Source: Desulfovibrio sp.
GTDB taxonomy: Bacteria > Desulfobacterota > Desulfovibrionia > Desulfovibrionales > Desulfovibrionaceae
Assembly (NCBI GenBank): GCA_009773975.1
Contig: VSMX01000018.1
Coordinates: 1 to 20,200, forward strand
DNA: 20,200 nucleotides
Direction: 5' to 3'
The position numbers were made by a program, and so were the translations under genes. Shown piece by piece: positions 7,318 to 15,028 of this stretch (its first letter is position 1; each line of letters starts with the position of its first letter). Below the pieces are notes generated by a model that saw only the letters and a list, made by a program, of their open reading frames with translations, was not told where the DNA came from and searched no databases.

Positions 7318-7478
7318 ATTGGCGTTTTTGGAGCGTTTTTTCACTGAATTTGGGCAATGCCTTACCCCGGCTTTGTCTGTAAAGGAGCGCACGGGAATAT
7401 CTCGGGGGCACCGTATCCCGCGTAGCGGGAAATTTGCCTTGCCGCCAGGATATCTTCCCAATGCGAAAATGCTTGTAG
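7318..7478. other. fbp-tsaD intergenic region with a nested stem-loop
   Basis: This gap of 161 bases contains no gene. A perfect stem TCCCGC-GTA-GCGGGA (7416-7430) lies inside a larger imperfect pairing of GGGAATATC (7393-7401) with GATATCTTCCC (7449-7459). The structure ends about 20 bases before the tsaD start codon, which itself lacks a clear ribosome binding site. It could be a terminator or leader structure. It does not share sequence with repeat families 1 or 2. Confidence 0.4.
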
Positions 7479-8549
7479 ATGCTTTGCCTAGGTATTGAAA
7501 CTTCCTGTGATGAAACAGGTCTTGCCCTGGTTGAAGACGGCAGGCTTGTTCATTCCGTTTTGGCAAGCCAGGCGGATATCCACAGTCTTTTTGGCGGAGT
7601 GGTGCCGGAGCTGGCCTCGCGGGAGCATTACCGTTATATCGGCCCCCTTTTTGATGAATTGATCAAGCAATCGGGGATGGATTGCCAAAAAATTGATTAT
7701 GTTTGCGCTGCCCGGGGGCCTGGCCTCCTGGGCAGCCTTCTTGTTGGCGTGGCCTTTGCCAAGGCTCTTGCCCTGGGGCTGAACAAGCCTTTTCTGGGCA
7801 TCAATCATCTGCACGCCCATATTTTGGTAACAGGGCTCTGCGACAAGCTTGACTGGCCCTTCCTTGCTCTCCTGGCAAGCGGGGGGCATACTTGCCTGTA
7901 CAGGGTTGAAGCTCCTGGAAAATTTGTCATTCTGGGCCAGTGCCTTGACGATGCGGCTGGTGAGGCCCTAGACAAAATCGGCAAATTTTTGGGCATGCCC
8001 TATCCGGCGGGCAAATTGATTGATGACTTCGCCCGGGCAGGGGATGCTTCGAGCATTGAATTTCCAAAACCCTACCTGGACAACGACAATCTGGATTTCA
8101 GTTTCAGCGGCCTGAAAACGTCTGCCGCTCAATATGTGGAAAAGGAACATGGCGAGGGCGCCTGGTTTGCCAAGGCGCAAAAAGACAAGGCTGAAAGAAA
8201 AAAGCTTGGAAATTTTTGCGCGGCATTCAATGAGGCAGTTGCGGAAACCCTGTGCATCAAGACCAAAAGGGCCATCAAGCGCAACCGGGATGTCCGCGCC
8301 CTGGTTGTGGCAGGCGGCGTTGCCGCCAACTCCATGTTGCGTGCCAAAATGGGCAAACTTGGCGAAAAATACGGGCTTCCCCTTCATTGCCCAAGGCCCG
8401 CGCTTTGCACGGACAACGGCATCATGATTGCCCAGGCCGGCTATCTTCTGGCCAGGGAAGGTTTTAGCCATGGCCTGGAAATGGAAACAATTCCTCGGGG
8501 CAGAAAAATGCCGGACGACATGAAAGCCCCCCAAAATATTCTTGTATGA
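7479..8549 (+). CDS. tsaD: tRNA N6-adenosine threonylcarbamoyltransferase TsaD
   Basis: Catalyses transfer of the threonylcarbamoyl group from TC-AMP to A37 of tRNAs that read ANN codons, working with TsaB and TsaE in bacteria. The N terminus MLCLGIETSCDETG is the family ASKHA start. The metal-binding histidines are in HLHAH at residues 110-114. ASGGHT, a phosphate-loop GGVAANSMLR segment and the C-terminal CTDNGIMIA aspartate motif follow in the correct order. The 356-aa length fits. The start ATG 7479 matches the family N terminus exactly, even though the bases before it give a poor ribosome binding site, so expression may depend on the upstream structure. Neither tsaB nor tsaE is in the window. 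Confidence 0.96.
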   Translation: MLCLGIETSCDETGLALVEDGRLVHSVLASQADIHSLFGGVVPELASREHYRYIGPLFDELIKQSGMDCQKIDYVCAARGPGLLGSLLVGVAFAKALALGLNKPFLGINHLHAHILVTGLCDKLDWPFLALLASGGHTCLYRVEAPGKFVILGQCLDDAAGEALDKIGKFLGMPYPAGKLIDDFARAGDASSIEFPKPYLDNDNLDFSFSGLKTSAAQYVEKEHGEGAWFAKAQKDKAERKKLGNFCAAFNEAVAETLCIKTKRAIKRNRDVRALVVAGGVAANSMLRAKMGKLGEKYGLPLHCPRPALCTDNGIMIAQAGYLLAREGFSHGLEMETIPRGRKMPDDMKAPQNILV

Positions 8550-8581
8550 ATTTTTGCTCTTTGCCCACGCCAGCTTATGGC

Positions 8582-8610
8582 TTGACACGGCGCCCATCGC
8601 AAACTACTGT
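8582..8610 (+). promoter_or_regulatory. Likely trxA operon promoter
   Basis: A perfect -35 hexamer TTGACA (8582-8587) is followed after 17 bases by TACTGT (8605-8610), which keeps the TA...T positions of a -10 box. It starts 33 bases after the tsaD stop and about 90 bases lie between it and trxA. The leader carries a small hairpin, CCGGC/GCCGG (8649-8653 with 8663-8667). Confidence 0.5.
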
Positions 8611-8696
8611 TTTAGCACGGCAGGCCGCATGGCTATGCCTTTCCCATCCCGGCAACCCCCTCGCCGGAAGTCGGGAACAAAAACAAGGAGATAATA

Positions 8697-9020
8697 ATGG
8701 CCGAACAAATCACAGATGCCACATTCAATTCCGCGGTTGAAAAATCAAATATTCCTGTTCTGGTTGACTTCTGGGCTCCCTGGTGTGGTCCCTGCCGCGC
8801 TGTCGGCCCGATCATTGACGAACTGGCCGAAGAATACAAGGGCCGGGTCAAGATCTGCAAGGTCAACGTGGATGAAAACCCGGTAACCGCCGCCAGGTTC
8901 GGCATCAGCTCCATTCCGACAATGGTGCTGATCAAGAATGGCAGCCTCGTCGAAACACTCATTGGCGGGCGCCCGAAAAATGATCTCAAGGCATTCCTGG
9001 ACACAAAGGCCCTGGCATGA
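8697..9020 (+). CDS. trxA: Thioredoxin
   Basis: A small cytoplasmic disulfide reductase, 107 aa, with the classical active site WCGPC at residues 29-33. The buried Asp24 in VDFWA, the cis-proline loop SIPT and the C-terminal GG of the fold are all present. The start ATG 8697 has AAGGAG directly upstream. The stop codon overlaps the start of trxB (ATGA), so the reductase that recycles it is translationally coupled. It is a standard Trx1-type protein with no N-terminal zinc extension. Confidence 0.97.
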   Translation: MAEQITDATFNSAVEKSNIPVLVDFWAPWCGPCRAVGPIIDELAEEYKGRVKICKVNVDENPVTAARFGISSIPTMVLIKNGSLVETLIGGRPKNDLKAFLDTKALA

Positions 9021-9952
9021 AAATATATGATGCCGTTGTCATTGGGGCTGGGCCTGCCGGCATAACAGCGGCTCTTTATCTTGGCCGTTCCGGGTGTTCC
9101 GTGCTGCTTTTCGAGCAGCTTACACCCGGCGGCCAGATTTTGCTCACGGAAGCCCTGGAAAATTATCCGGGTTATCCAGCAGGCATAAAAGGATATGAGC
9201 TGGCCGATCTTTTTGCCGACCACATCAAGGATGCGCCAAATGTCGAAAGACCTCGCGGCGAGGTTTGTTCGATAAGCGGCAGCGCCGGCGATTTCAAAAT
9301 TGTTTCCGCCGGCGGCGAACAGGAACACCATGCAAAGACAGTCATTGTCTGCACAGGTTCCAAACATCGCCATCTTGGCCTGGAAGACGAGGAAAGGCTG
9401 ATTGGTCGGGGAGTATCCTACTGCGCGCTTTGCGATGGCAACTTTTACCGGAACAAGACTGTCGCTGTTGTCGGCGGCGGAAATTCGGCCCTGGAAGAAA
9501 CACTGTATCTTGCCAGGATAGTTGGCAAGGTGCATCTGATTCACCGCAGGGATGAATTTCGCGGCGTAAAGATCTATCTTGACCGCCTTGAGGCAATCAG
9601 GGACAAGGTTGAGATCCACCGCAACAGTGTGATAAGCAGACTGAACGGTAAAGAGCACCTGGAAAGCATCAATATTCATAACCTGAAAACGGATAAAGAC
9701 ACCACTCTTCCAGCGGAAGCGCTCTTTATCTATGTCGGTTTTGACCCGGAAACAGCCTTCCTGCCTGCGGAAGTCAAGCGGGATCCCAACGGTTTTCTGG
9801 TCACCGATACGGAAATGAGGACCAATATTCCCGGGATTTTTGCGGCGGGCGACATCCGGTCGAAGCTTTGCCGCCAGGTAATCACCGCTGCCGGCGATGG
9901 CGCCACGGCAGCCCAATGCGCTTTTGTATTCCTGGAACAGCTCCATGCTTAA
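9017..9952 (+). CDS. trxB: Thioredoxin reductase
   Basis: A low-molecular-weight flavoprotein of 311 aa that reduces thioredoxin with NAD(P)H. The FAD-binding GAGPAG is at residues 10-15. The redox pair is C136-A-L-C139 followed by DG, where most relatives have CATC or CAVC. The nicotinamide-nucleotide fold GGGNSALEE is at 153-161, followed by HRRDEFR, whose arginines suggest NADPH use. The second FAD motif with AAGD is near the C terminus. It overlaps trxA by 4 bases and bamD by 8 bases, forming one translationally coupled unit. Because HRR is present, I favour NADPH over ferredoxin- or F420-type donors. Confidence 0.96.
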   Translation: MKIYDAVVIGAGPAGITAALYLGRSGCSVLLFEQLTPGGQILLTEALENYPGYPAGIKGYELADLFADHIKDAPNVERPRGEVCSISGSAGDFKIVSAGGEQEHHAKTVIVCTGSKHRHLGLEDEERLIGRGVSYCALCDGNFYRNKTVAVVGGGNSALEETLYLARIVGKVHLIHRRDEFRGVKIYLDRLEAIRDKVEIHRNSVISRLNGKEHLESINIHNLKTDKDTTLPAEALFIYVGFDPETAFLPAEVKRDPNGFLVTDTEMRTNIPGIFAAGDIRSKLCRQVITAAGDGATAAQCAFVFLEQLHA

Positions 9953-10676
9953 AATATTTTTTCGCTCAATTGCCCTCGCCGTTTGCTTATGGGCAACCTC
10001 CGGCTGTGGAATAATCGATATGTTTTACCTGCCGCCCGCCGAAGATACCGCGCAGGAAATCTTTGAAGCTGCAAACGAAGCAATGAGTGAAAAAAATTAT
10101 GTGCGGGCTGTTGAACTTTATAACAAGCTGAGGGATCAATATCCATTCAGCCCGTATACGGTTGATGCCGAGCTTTCGCTTGGCGATGCCTATTTCCTTG
10201 ATGAGGAATATGACCTTTCGGCGGAAACGTACAAGGATTTCGAATCGCTTCATCCAAGAAACGAAGCAATTCCATACGTGCTTTACCAGACAGGCATGTC
10301 CCTGATGAAACAGTTCCATTCCATAGACAGGGCAACCACAGAACTGGAAGAAGCCTACGAATGTTTCGATCGCCTTGTGCAAACCTATCCGGATTCTCCC
10401 TATGTCAAGAGCGCGCAGGCAAACATGCTCGCCTGCCGCAAACTGATGGCGGAACATGAACTTTATATGGCGGATGTTTTCCGGCACATGAAAAAATATG
10501 GACCCGCCTGGCGGCGTTACACATATATCGAGGAGAATTTCAAGGATATTCCGGAAGTCGAAGAGCATGCGCGGGAAAAGGGCCTGTCCACCTATCATCT
10601 GTACAGGGCCGAACAGGCAGCGGAAGTGCGCGACAAGCGCGAAGGCTCCTGGAAGGACTGGTTCAGGTGGCTCTAG
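9945..10676 (+). CDS. bamD: Outer membrane protein assembly factor BamD
   Basis: An outer-membrane lipoprotein of the BAM complex that helps fold and insert beta-barrel proteins. Signal segment residues 5-16 are followed by T-S-G-C, with Cys21 as the likely lipid site. The mature part of about 220 residues is built of TPR-like repeats, including AANEAMSEKNYVRAVELYNKL and the family motif YPFSPYTVDAEL, then LQ-type repeats through ERLVQTYPDSPYVKSA-like sequence. The total length of 243 aa matches BamD. The ATG at 9945 overlaps the last codons of trxB; the upstream continuation of the frame lies inside trxB and gives no signal peptide. The 8-base overlap implies coupling to trxB, which links envelope assembly with thiol redox genes. 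It is followed by a clear terminator. Confidence 0.93.
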   Translation: MLKIFFRSIALAVCLWATSGCGIIDMFYLPPAEDTAQEIFEAANEAMSEKNYVRAVELYNKLRDQYPFSPYTVDAELSLGDAYFLDEEYDLSAETYKDFESLHPRNEAIPYVLYQTGMSLMKQFHSIDRATTELEEAYECFDRLVQTYPDSPYVKSAQANMLACRKLMAEHELYMADVFRHMKKYGPAWRRYTYIEENFKDIPEVEEHAREKGLSTYHLYRAEQAAEVRDKREGSWKDWFRWL

Positions 10677-10740
10677 CCCATGAGGCGCAAGCCAAAGCAG
10701 CGCATGATGCAAAAATAAATTATTAACAGTCTGAAATATG

Positions 10741-10772
10741 GAAAAAGCCGGGAAAATTCCCGGCTTTTTATT
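10741..10772 (+). terminator. Bidirectional intrinsic terminator after bamD
   Basis: AAAAAGCCGGGAA (10742-10754) pairs with TTCCCGGCTTTTT (10757-10769); the GC-rich stem is flanked by A and T runs, so it fits on both strands. It would end trxA-trxB-bamD on the + strand and the convergent engB transcript on the - strand. Confidence 0.85.
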
Positions 10773-10809
10773 TGCATGGGCCAGCAAAACGGTGGCTTCC
10801 AGAACCTTT

Positions 10810-10922
10810 TACGCATGAAAATATCTATTAATGGCAAAGCAATTTTGCCTTGAGACCTTCTCGCGCGCCTTTGCAGGCAAAGTCGCGTTAGGGCATTTAC
10901 GCAATTTAATAGCATAAATGCT
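10810..10922 (-). repeat. Possible decayed copy of repeat family 2 beside engB
   Basis: On the - strand the bases after the engB stop begin TAGAGCATTT, as at the edge of family 2 copy E. About 90 bases on comes AATAGATATTTTCAT, one base different from a segment near the other end of copy E. The middle is not alignable by eye. The resemblance is at both ends only and may be chance. Confidence 0.25.
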
Positions 10923-11537
10923 CTATTCTTCGCAGAATTTGCCGATAGCCGCCTCATCAAGAGTCTGCCACAACTTTTCGAGCCCCTGCTTTTTTTGTGA
11001 AGACACAAGAAGGGGCATGGTGCCGAGAATGGTCTGCCATTCCTCCTGCTTCAGCTTTTTTTCCTTTTGAGTGCATTTGTCGGTCTTGGTCAGAACAGGT
11101 AAAATGGGAATGCCCCTGGCCCTTGCATATTCCACAAGGCCAAGATCGATTGTCTGCGGCGGCAGCCGGCAATCAAGCAAAAGGGCCAACGCCTTCAGTT
11201 TTTTGCTGCTATCCAGATAATATTCCAGCACATTGGACCAGTTTTTTTGTTCCTCATGACTTGCCCTGGCATAACCGTAACCCGGCAAATCGACCAGGTA
11301 ATAATCGCAGGGAAGCACCTTATAAAAATTTATCGACCTGGTTTTGCCAGGAGTTGCGCTGATTTTTGCAAGTTTTTTCCTGCCTGCAAGGGCGTTGACA
11401 AGGGATGATTTGCCGACATTGGATCTGCCCGCGAGAGCGATCTGGACCTCTTCCACTTCCGGGATCTGGCTTTTGGTATGGGCGCAGATAATCAGCTCAA
11501 GGGAATGTCGCTTGACTAACTCATTGGTATCATTCAT
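10923..11537 (-). CDS. engB: Ribosome biogenesis GTP-binding protein EngB (YihA/YsxC)
   Basis: A GTPase of the TrmE-Era-EngA-EngB group required for large-subunit assembly in the cytoplasm. G1 GRSNVGKSS is at residues 37-45, G2 TPGKTRS at 62-68, G3 DLPGYGYA at 83-90 and G4 TKTDK at 150-154, with a serine-rich G5 near 179. The 204-aa length is typical. The start has AAGGAT a few bases upstream on the - strand. It is divergent from efp, sharing a 106-base intergenic region, and convergent with bamD. It is the only - strand gene in the first 16 kb. Confidence 0.96.
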   Translation of the reverse strand: MNDTNELVKRHSLELIICAHTKSQIPEVEEVQIALAGRSNVGKSSLVNALAGRKKLAKISATPGKTRSINFYKVLPCDYYLVDLPGYGYARASHEEQKNWSNVLEYYLDSSKKLKALALLLDCRLPPQTIDLGLVEYARARGIPILPVLTKTDKCTQKEKKLKQEEWQTILGTMPLLVSSQKKQGLEKLWQTLDEAAIGKFCEE

Positions 11538-11546
11538 TTTTTATCC

Positions 11547-11574
11547 TTGACAATGGTCAATTTTTGCATAGAAT
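11547..11574 (+). promoter_or_regulatory. efp promoter
   Basis: A perfect -35 TTGACA (11547-11552), 16 bases, then TAGAAT (11569-11574, five of six consensus positions) lies 69 bases before the efp start. The -35 box is part of the inverted repeat TTGAC-AATG-GTCAA (11547-11560), which also covers the engB leader on the other strand. Confidence 0.7.
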
Positions 11575-11599
11575 AATTCTTTGCTTCAAAATCGGTCAA
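11570..11599 (-). promoter_or_regulatory. Possible engB promoter
   Basis: On the - strand TTGACC (11594-11599) is followed after 18 bases by TATTCT (11570-11575), about 33 bases upstream of the engB start. Its -10 box overlaps that of the opposing efp promoter, so the two may interfere. Confidence 0.4.
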
Positions 11600-11643
11600 T
11601 ATCACAGCACAAATAACAAGACAAAAATTCCTCTGGAGGAACT

Positions 11644-12201
11644 ATGTATTCAACAACGGATTTTCGCAAGGGCCTAAAAATAGAAGTTGACGGAACGCCT
11701 TACGAAATTGTCGATTTTCAGCATTTCAAGCCCGGCAAGGGGGGCGCCATGGTCCGCACCAGGCTGCGCAATATCCTGACTGGACGTATGCAGGATATTA
11801 CTTTCCGTTCTGGTGAAAAAGTGGAGCGTCCCGACCTTGAAACCAGGGAAATGCAGTATCTGTATCGCGAGGGCGACGATCTGATTTTCATGGATATGAC
11901 TACATACGAACAGCTGAATATGCAGACATCAACAACCCAGGGCAAGGAAGGCTTTCTCAAGGACGGCCAGCAGTGCAAGGTGCTTCTTTACCAGGGCAAA
12001 CCGCTTGATATCGATATTCCCCTTACCCTTACCCTGGAGGTTACAGATACAGAACCTGGCGCCAAGGGCGATACAGTAAGCAATGTAACCAAGCCCGCGA
12101 AGCTGGAAACCGGAATAACGGTGCAGGTGCCGATTTTTGTAAATACCGGGGACCGGATCAAGGTTGATACCAGGACCAAGGAATATCTTGGCCGGGAATA
12201 A
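11644..12201 (+). CDS. efp: Translation elongation factor P
   Basis: Binds the ribosome between the P and E sites and relieves stalling at polyproline stretches. The 185-aa protein has the KOW-like N domain and two OB domains. The conserved loop KPGKGGA carries Lys32, equivalent to the lysine modified in many bacteria; no modification enzyme (EpmA/EpmB/EarP) is in this window. The C-terminal signature VPIFVNTGDRIKVDTRTKEY is complete. The start ATG 11644 is preceded by CTGGAGGA, a strong ribosome binding site, and by a good sigma-70-type promoter. It is monocistronic, with a terminator downstream. The proline-rich lipoprotein and the TPR protein in this window are natural potential clients, though this is only inferred from composition. 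Confidence 0.97.
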   Translation: MYSTTDFRKGLKIEVDGTPYEIVDFQHFKPGKGGAMVRTRLRNILTGRMQDITFRSGEKVERPDLETREMQYLYREGDDLIFMDMTTYEQLNMQTSTTQGKEGFLKDGQQCKVLLYQGKPLDIDIPLTLTLEVTDTEPGAKGDTVSNVTKPAKLETGITVQVPIFVNTGDRIKVDTRTKEYLGRE

Positions 12202-12267
12202 GCTTTCATATATGCATTTTGCTCTCTCGCTGCGTCAGATTTCGCAAGCATCATTTCATAATGGCAT

Positions 12268-12307
12268 GCGGGCAGATTGGCCTTGCGGCAATCTGCCCGC
12301 TCATTTA
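12268..12307 (+). terminator. efp terminator
   Basis: A 12-bp perfect stem GCGGGCAGATTG/CAATCTGCCCGC (12268-12279 with 12289-12300) is followed by TCATTTAT. The strong GC stem and the T-rich tail support an intrinsic terminator, though the T-run is short. Confidence 0.65.
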
Positions 12308-12314
12308 TCGATGT

Positions 12315-12490
12315 CGACACTGAAATGTTTACATTTCAATGTCGAAGATCGCCAGCCAAAAAGCGTGGTTTTGCGTTGCCGCCGCTTTCCGTATTTCAGC
12401 GAAGCGGGCTAACAGAAACGGTCTGCGGCCGCCCACAGGGCTCGCTGGCTGCCCTACGCCGCTGCGCGGCGCAAAATCCTGACGGATTTT
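12315..12490 (+). repeat. Family 1 structured intergenic repeat, copy C
   Basis: Copy C lies between the efp terminator and ftsK. Its 5' hairpin pairs CGACACTGAAATG with CATTTCAATGTCG (12315-12327 with 12332-12344, 12 of 13 pairs, loop TTTA) and ends directly at AAGATCG, as in the other copies though the arm sequence is different. The core AAGCGTGGTTTTGCGTTGC is identical to copy A. It then has CAGCGAAGCG, a CCC-ACA-GGG stem (12432-12440), CGCCGC-TGC-GCGGCG (12457-12471) and AAAATCC-TGAC-GGATTTT (12473-12490). The last hairpin could end transcription or act as a leader structure for ftsK. Confidence 0.8.
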
Positions 12491-12502
12491 GTTTGGAGAA
12501 CG

Positions 12503-12523
12503 ATGCCTTTCTCTATACCCTGA
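12503..12523 (+). other. Possible six-codon leader ORF before ftsK
   Basis: ATG at 12503 with GGAG four bases upstream reads M-P-F-S-I-P and stops with TGA at 12521, in the same frame as ftsK. It may be a chance ORF, a tiny leader peptide, or the remnant of an upstream ftsK start interrupted by a stop. Confidence 0.2.
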
Positions 12524-12568
12524 TTCAGCTTTTTGGCGGCACGCTTTACTTCAAATCTGGAGAGAAAA

Positions 12569-15028
12569 ACGGATACTCATAAATTTCTTCGCGAACTCTT
12601 TGGGCTTTTCCTCCTGTTCTGGGCTTTGCTGCTTCTGCTCAGCATTTTGAGTTTTGATGCCAATGACCCCAGCCTTAATCATGTTGTGAGTGCAAAAAAC
12701 GTTGTCCACAACAAGGTTGGCCTTTTTGGCGCCTATGCTTCGGGGTTTCTGAATGATGTCTTCGGGGTCGCGGCGCTTTTGTGGCCCCTTGTTTTTGCCG
12801 CCCTGGGGGCCGCCTATATCTCCGCCAAATACTGTTTCCACTGGTGGCGCTGGTGCGGATTTTTCCTTTTGACAGTCTGCTTTCTTGTTCTAGGATCCGC
12901 ATGGGATATAACATTGGGGGATTTGAGCGGCGGTGGCATGGTAGGCTCCACCCTTTACAAGAATTCCGCTCTTTATTTGAGCCCGGTTGGTTCGGCAATT
13001 CTCTGGTTTTTTGTCCTGCTTGTCGGTTTGCAGATGGCCTTTAACTTTTCCTGGATTGCCCTGGCCGAACGCGGCCTTGCCATGCTCAGGGAAAAATTCG
13101 CCATTCCCCCCAAAAGCGCTGTTGCCGCGGATTCAGGAGAAAAGCCCGCGGGCTGGCCCCAAAAAATCAATCCTGCTCCGCTGATTTCTTTCGGCAACAA
13201 TTCATTGCAAAAAATCAAAGAGCTTTATGGAGAAGCATGTAAAAAATTGTCCGAAATAAAATCAACCCTGCCGCGCAAGGAAGCAAAAGAAGAGAAAATA
13301 CCGGAAAGCGGCTTTTCAGAAAAGCCCTTCACTACCGATGACCCAAATTTGAAAATTTTATACGGTCCTGACAAGGAGCCGGAAGTTTGCTCTATGCCCT
13401 TTGATGCTTCGCAGGATAATCCCGATCCGGCAAAGAGGGCCGAAACGAATGGGCTGGTGTCTTCCCCGGTTCCTGAAAAACCGGCTGCTCCGCAAGGCTC
13501 GAAAGAAAACGAAACTCGCCAGCTTGTGGATGCACAAAAGCTCGAAAAGCCAGCTGAAAAACCTGCCAGCCCGGAGCCAATGCAGCCAAAGCCCCATGCC
13601 GGACCGATAGAATTGCCTTCGCTTGAGCTTTTATTCCCCGCAAAGAAGGACCAGAATATGTCCACGAGGGGTGAACTGGAATCGAGAGGCAAAAAGCTGA
13701 TGGCCTGTCTCGCGGATTTTGATGTTCAGGGAGAGCTGGTCCGGATTACGCCTGGCCCAGTTGTAACCATGTTTGAAATCAGGCCCGCGGCCGGTGTAAG
13801 GGTCAACAAGATAGCCAATCTGAGCGATGATATCAGCCGGGCTCTTTCCGCGGTTGCGGTTCGCATCCAGGCGCCCATTCCCGGTTCGGACACAGTCGGC
13901 ATTGAAATCCCGAATGACCATCGCCAGATGGTGAACTTTCGGGAAATTGCCGAATCAGAAGATTTTGCAAAAGGCTGCGGCCCTCTCACCATGGTTCTGG
14001 GCAAGGACATAGCCGGCAGGCCATATATGGCGGATTTATCCAGAATGCCCCATTTGCTGGTGGCTGGCGCGACAGGCGCCGGCAAAAGCGTCTGCCTCAA
14101 CTGTATTCTGGTCAGTCTGCTTTACAGGCTCAAACCAGAAAACGCGCGTCTTCTGCTTGTTGATCCCAAACGTATCGAGATGGCCCTGTACACAGATGTG
14201 CCCCATCTGGTTCATCCTGTTGTTACGGAAATGTCCGATGCCAAAAATGCCCTGGACTGGGCCGTGCATGAAATGGACAGGCGCTACCAGGCCATTGCGC
14301 GCCTTGGCGTGCGCGATGTATCGGCCTATAACCAGAAAATGTCTTCCTTCAAGGGGCATATCCCGTCAATTTTCGCGGACCTGGAACCTTTGCCTTACCT
14401 GGTAATAGTAATTGACGAGCTTGCTGATTTGATGATGACGGCTTCCAGGGAGGTCGAATCGAGCATTGTGCGCCTGGCCCAACTTGCCAGGGCGGCCGGC
14501 ATCCACATGATTTTGGCCACCCAGCGCCCCAGCGTCGATGTTGTAACAGGACTCATCAAGGCAAACTTCCCGTGTCGTATATCTTTCAGGGTTACCAGCA
14601 AACACGATTCGCGCACCATTCTCGATCAGGTTGGCGCGGAACACTTGCTGGGCAGCGGCGATATGCTGTTCAAGCCCAGCGGCGGCAGGCCCATTCGCCT
14701 GCACGGACCTTTCCTGGCCGACGAGGAATGCGCTGCCGTGGTAAATCACTGGAAAAACCAGCTGGAACCGGACTATAAAGTTGACTTCACAAAATGGGCC
14801 GGAGAAAACAGCGCCCAGCAGGGGAGCGGCGGAGTCGATGCAACAAAGGATCCCATCTACGAAGAGGCCCGCAAATTTGTAATCAGCCACGGGCAGGCCT
14901 CGATTTCACTTATTCAGAGGCAATTCAGCATTGGCTTCAACCGGGCGGCCAGAATCATGAGCCAGTTTGAAAGCGAAGGCATGATTGGACCGCCGGATGG
15001 CAGCAAGCCGCGCCAGGTTATACGCTGA
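12569..15028 (+). CDS. ftsK: DNA translocase FtsK/SpoIIIE, start codon uncertain
   Basis: A septum-anchored motor that pumps DNA and coordinates chromosome dimer resolution with division. The N terminus holds about four membrane helices, within the first 165 residues. A charged, Pro/Glu/Lys-rich linker follows, then the alpha/beta motor with Walker A GATGAGKS (14066-14089) and Walker B VIVIDELAD (about 14401-14427), the conserved LATQRPSVDVVTG, and a C-terminal winged-helix gamma domain (the last 60 residues, starting DPIYEEARKF). Counted from 12569 it has 819 residues, normal for the family. The start is a problem. No ATG or GTG lies in frame between the TGA at 12521 and the membrane helices. 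ACG 12569 sits six bases after GGAG, the ideal distance, while TTG 12533 has no ribosome binding site; starting there would give 831 residues. Confidence 0.9.
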   Translation, partial: TDTHKFLRELFGLFLLFWALLLLLSILSFDANDPSLNHVVSAKNVVHNKVGLFGAYASGFLNDVFGVAALLWPLVFAALGAAYISAKYCFHWWRWCGFFLLTVCFLVLGSAWDITLGDLSGGGMVGSTLYKNSALYLSPVGSAILWFFVLLVGLQMAFNFSWIALAERGLAMLREKFAIPPKSAVAADSGEKPAGWPQKINPAPLISFGNNSLQKIKELYGEACKKLSEIKSTLPRKEAKEEKIPESGFSEKPFTTDDPNLKILYGPDKEPEVCSMPFDASQDNPDPAKRAETNGLVSSPVPEKPAAPQGSKENETRQLVDAQKLEKPAEKPASPEPMQPKPHAGPIELPSLELLFPAKKDQNMSTRGELESRGKKLMACLADFDVQGELVRITPGPVVTMFEIRPAAGVRVNKIANLSDDISRALSAVAVRIQAPIPGSDTVGIEIPNDHRQMVNFREIAESEDFAKGCGPLTMVLGKDIAGRPYMADLSRMPHLLVAGATGAGKSVCLNCILVSLLYRLKPENARLLLVDPKRIEMALYTDVPHLVHPVVTEMSDAKNALDWAVHEMDRRYQAIARLGVRDVSAYNQKMSSFKGHIPSIFADLEPLPYLVIVIDELADLMMTASREVESSIVRLAQLARAAGIHMILATQRPSVDVVTGLIKANFPCRISFRVTSKHDSRTILDQVGAEHLLGSGDMLFKPSGGRPIRLHGPFLADEECAAVVNHWKNQLEPDYKVDFTKWAGENSAQQGSGGVDATKDPIYEEARKFVISHGQASISLIQRQFSIGFNRAARIMSQFESEGMIGPPDGSKPRQVIR

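Noticed and set aside
8633..9946. A 437-codon open frame on the - strand across trxA and trxB
   Set aside because: trxA and trxB on the other strand are unambiguous, with all motifs; the antisense frame has no ribosome binding site or recognisable domain.
12277..12582. A 101-codon + strand open frame through repeat C into ftsK
   Set aside because: It is the translation of the structured repeat and overlaps the ftsK N terminus in another frame; no ribosome binding site was found.
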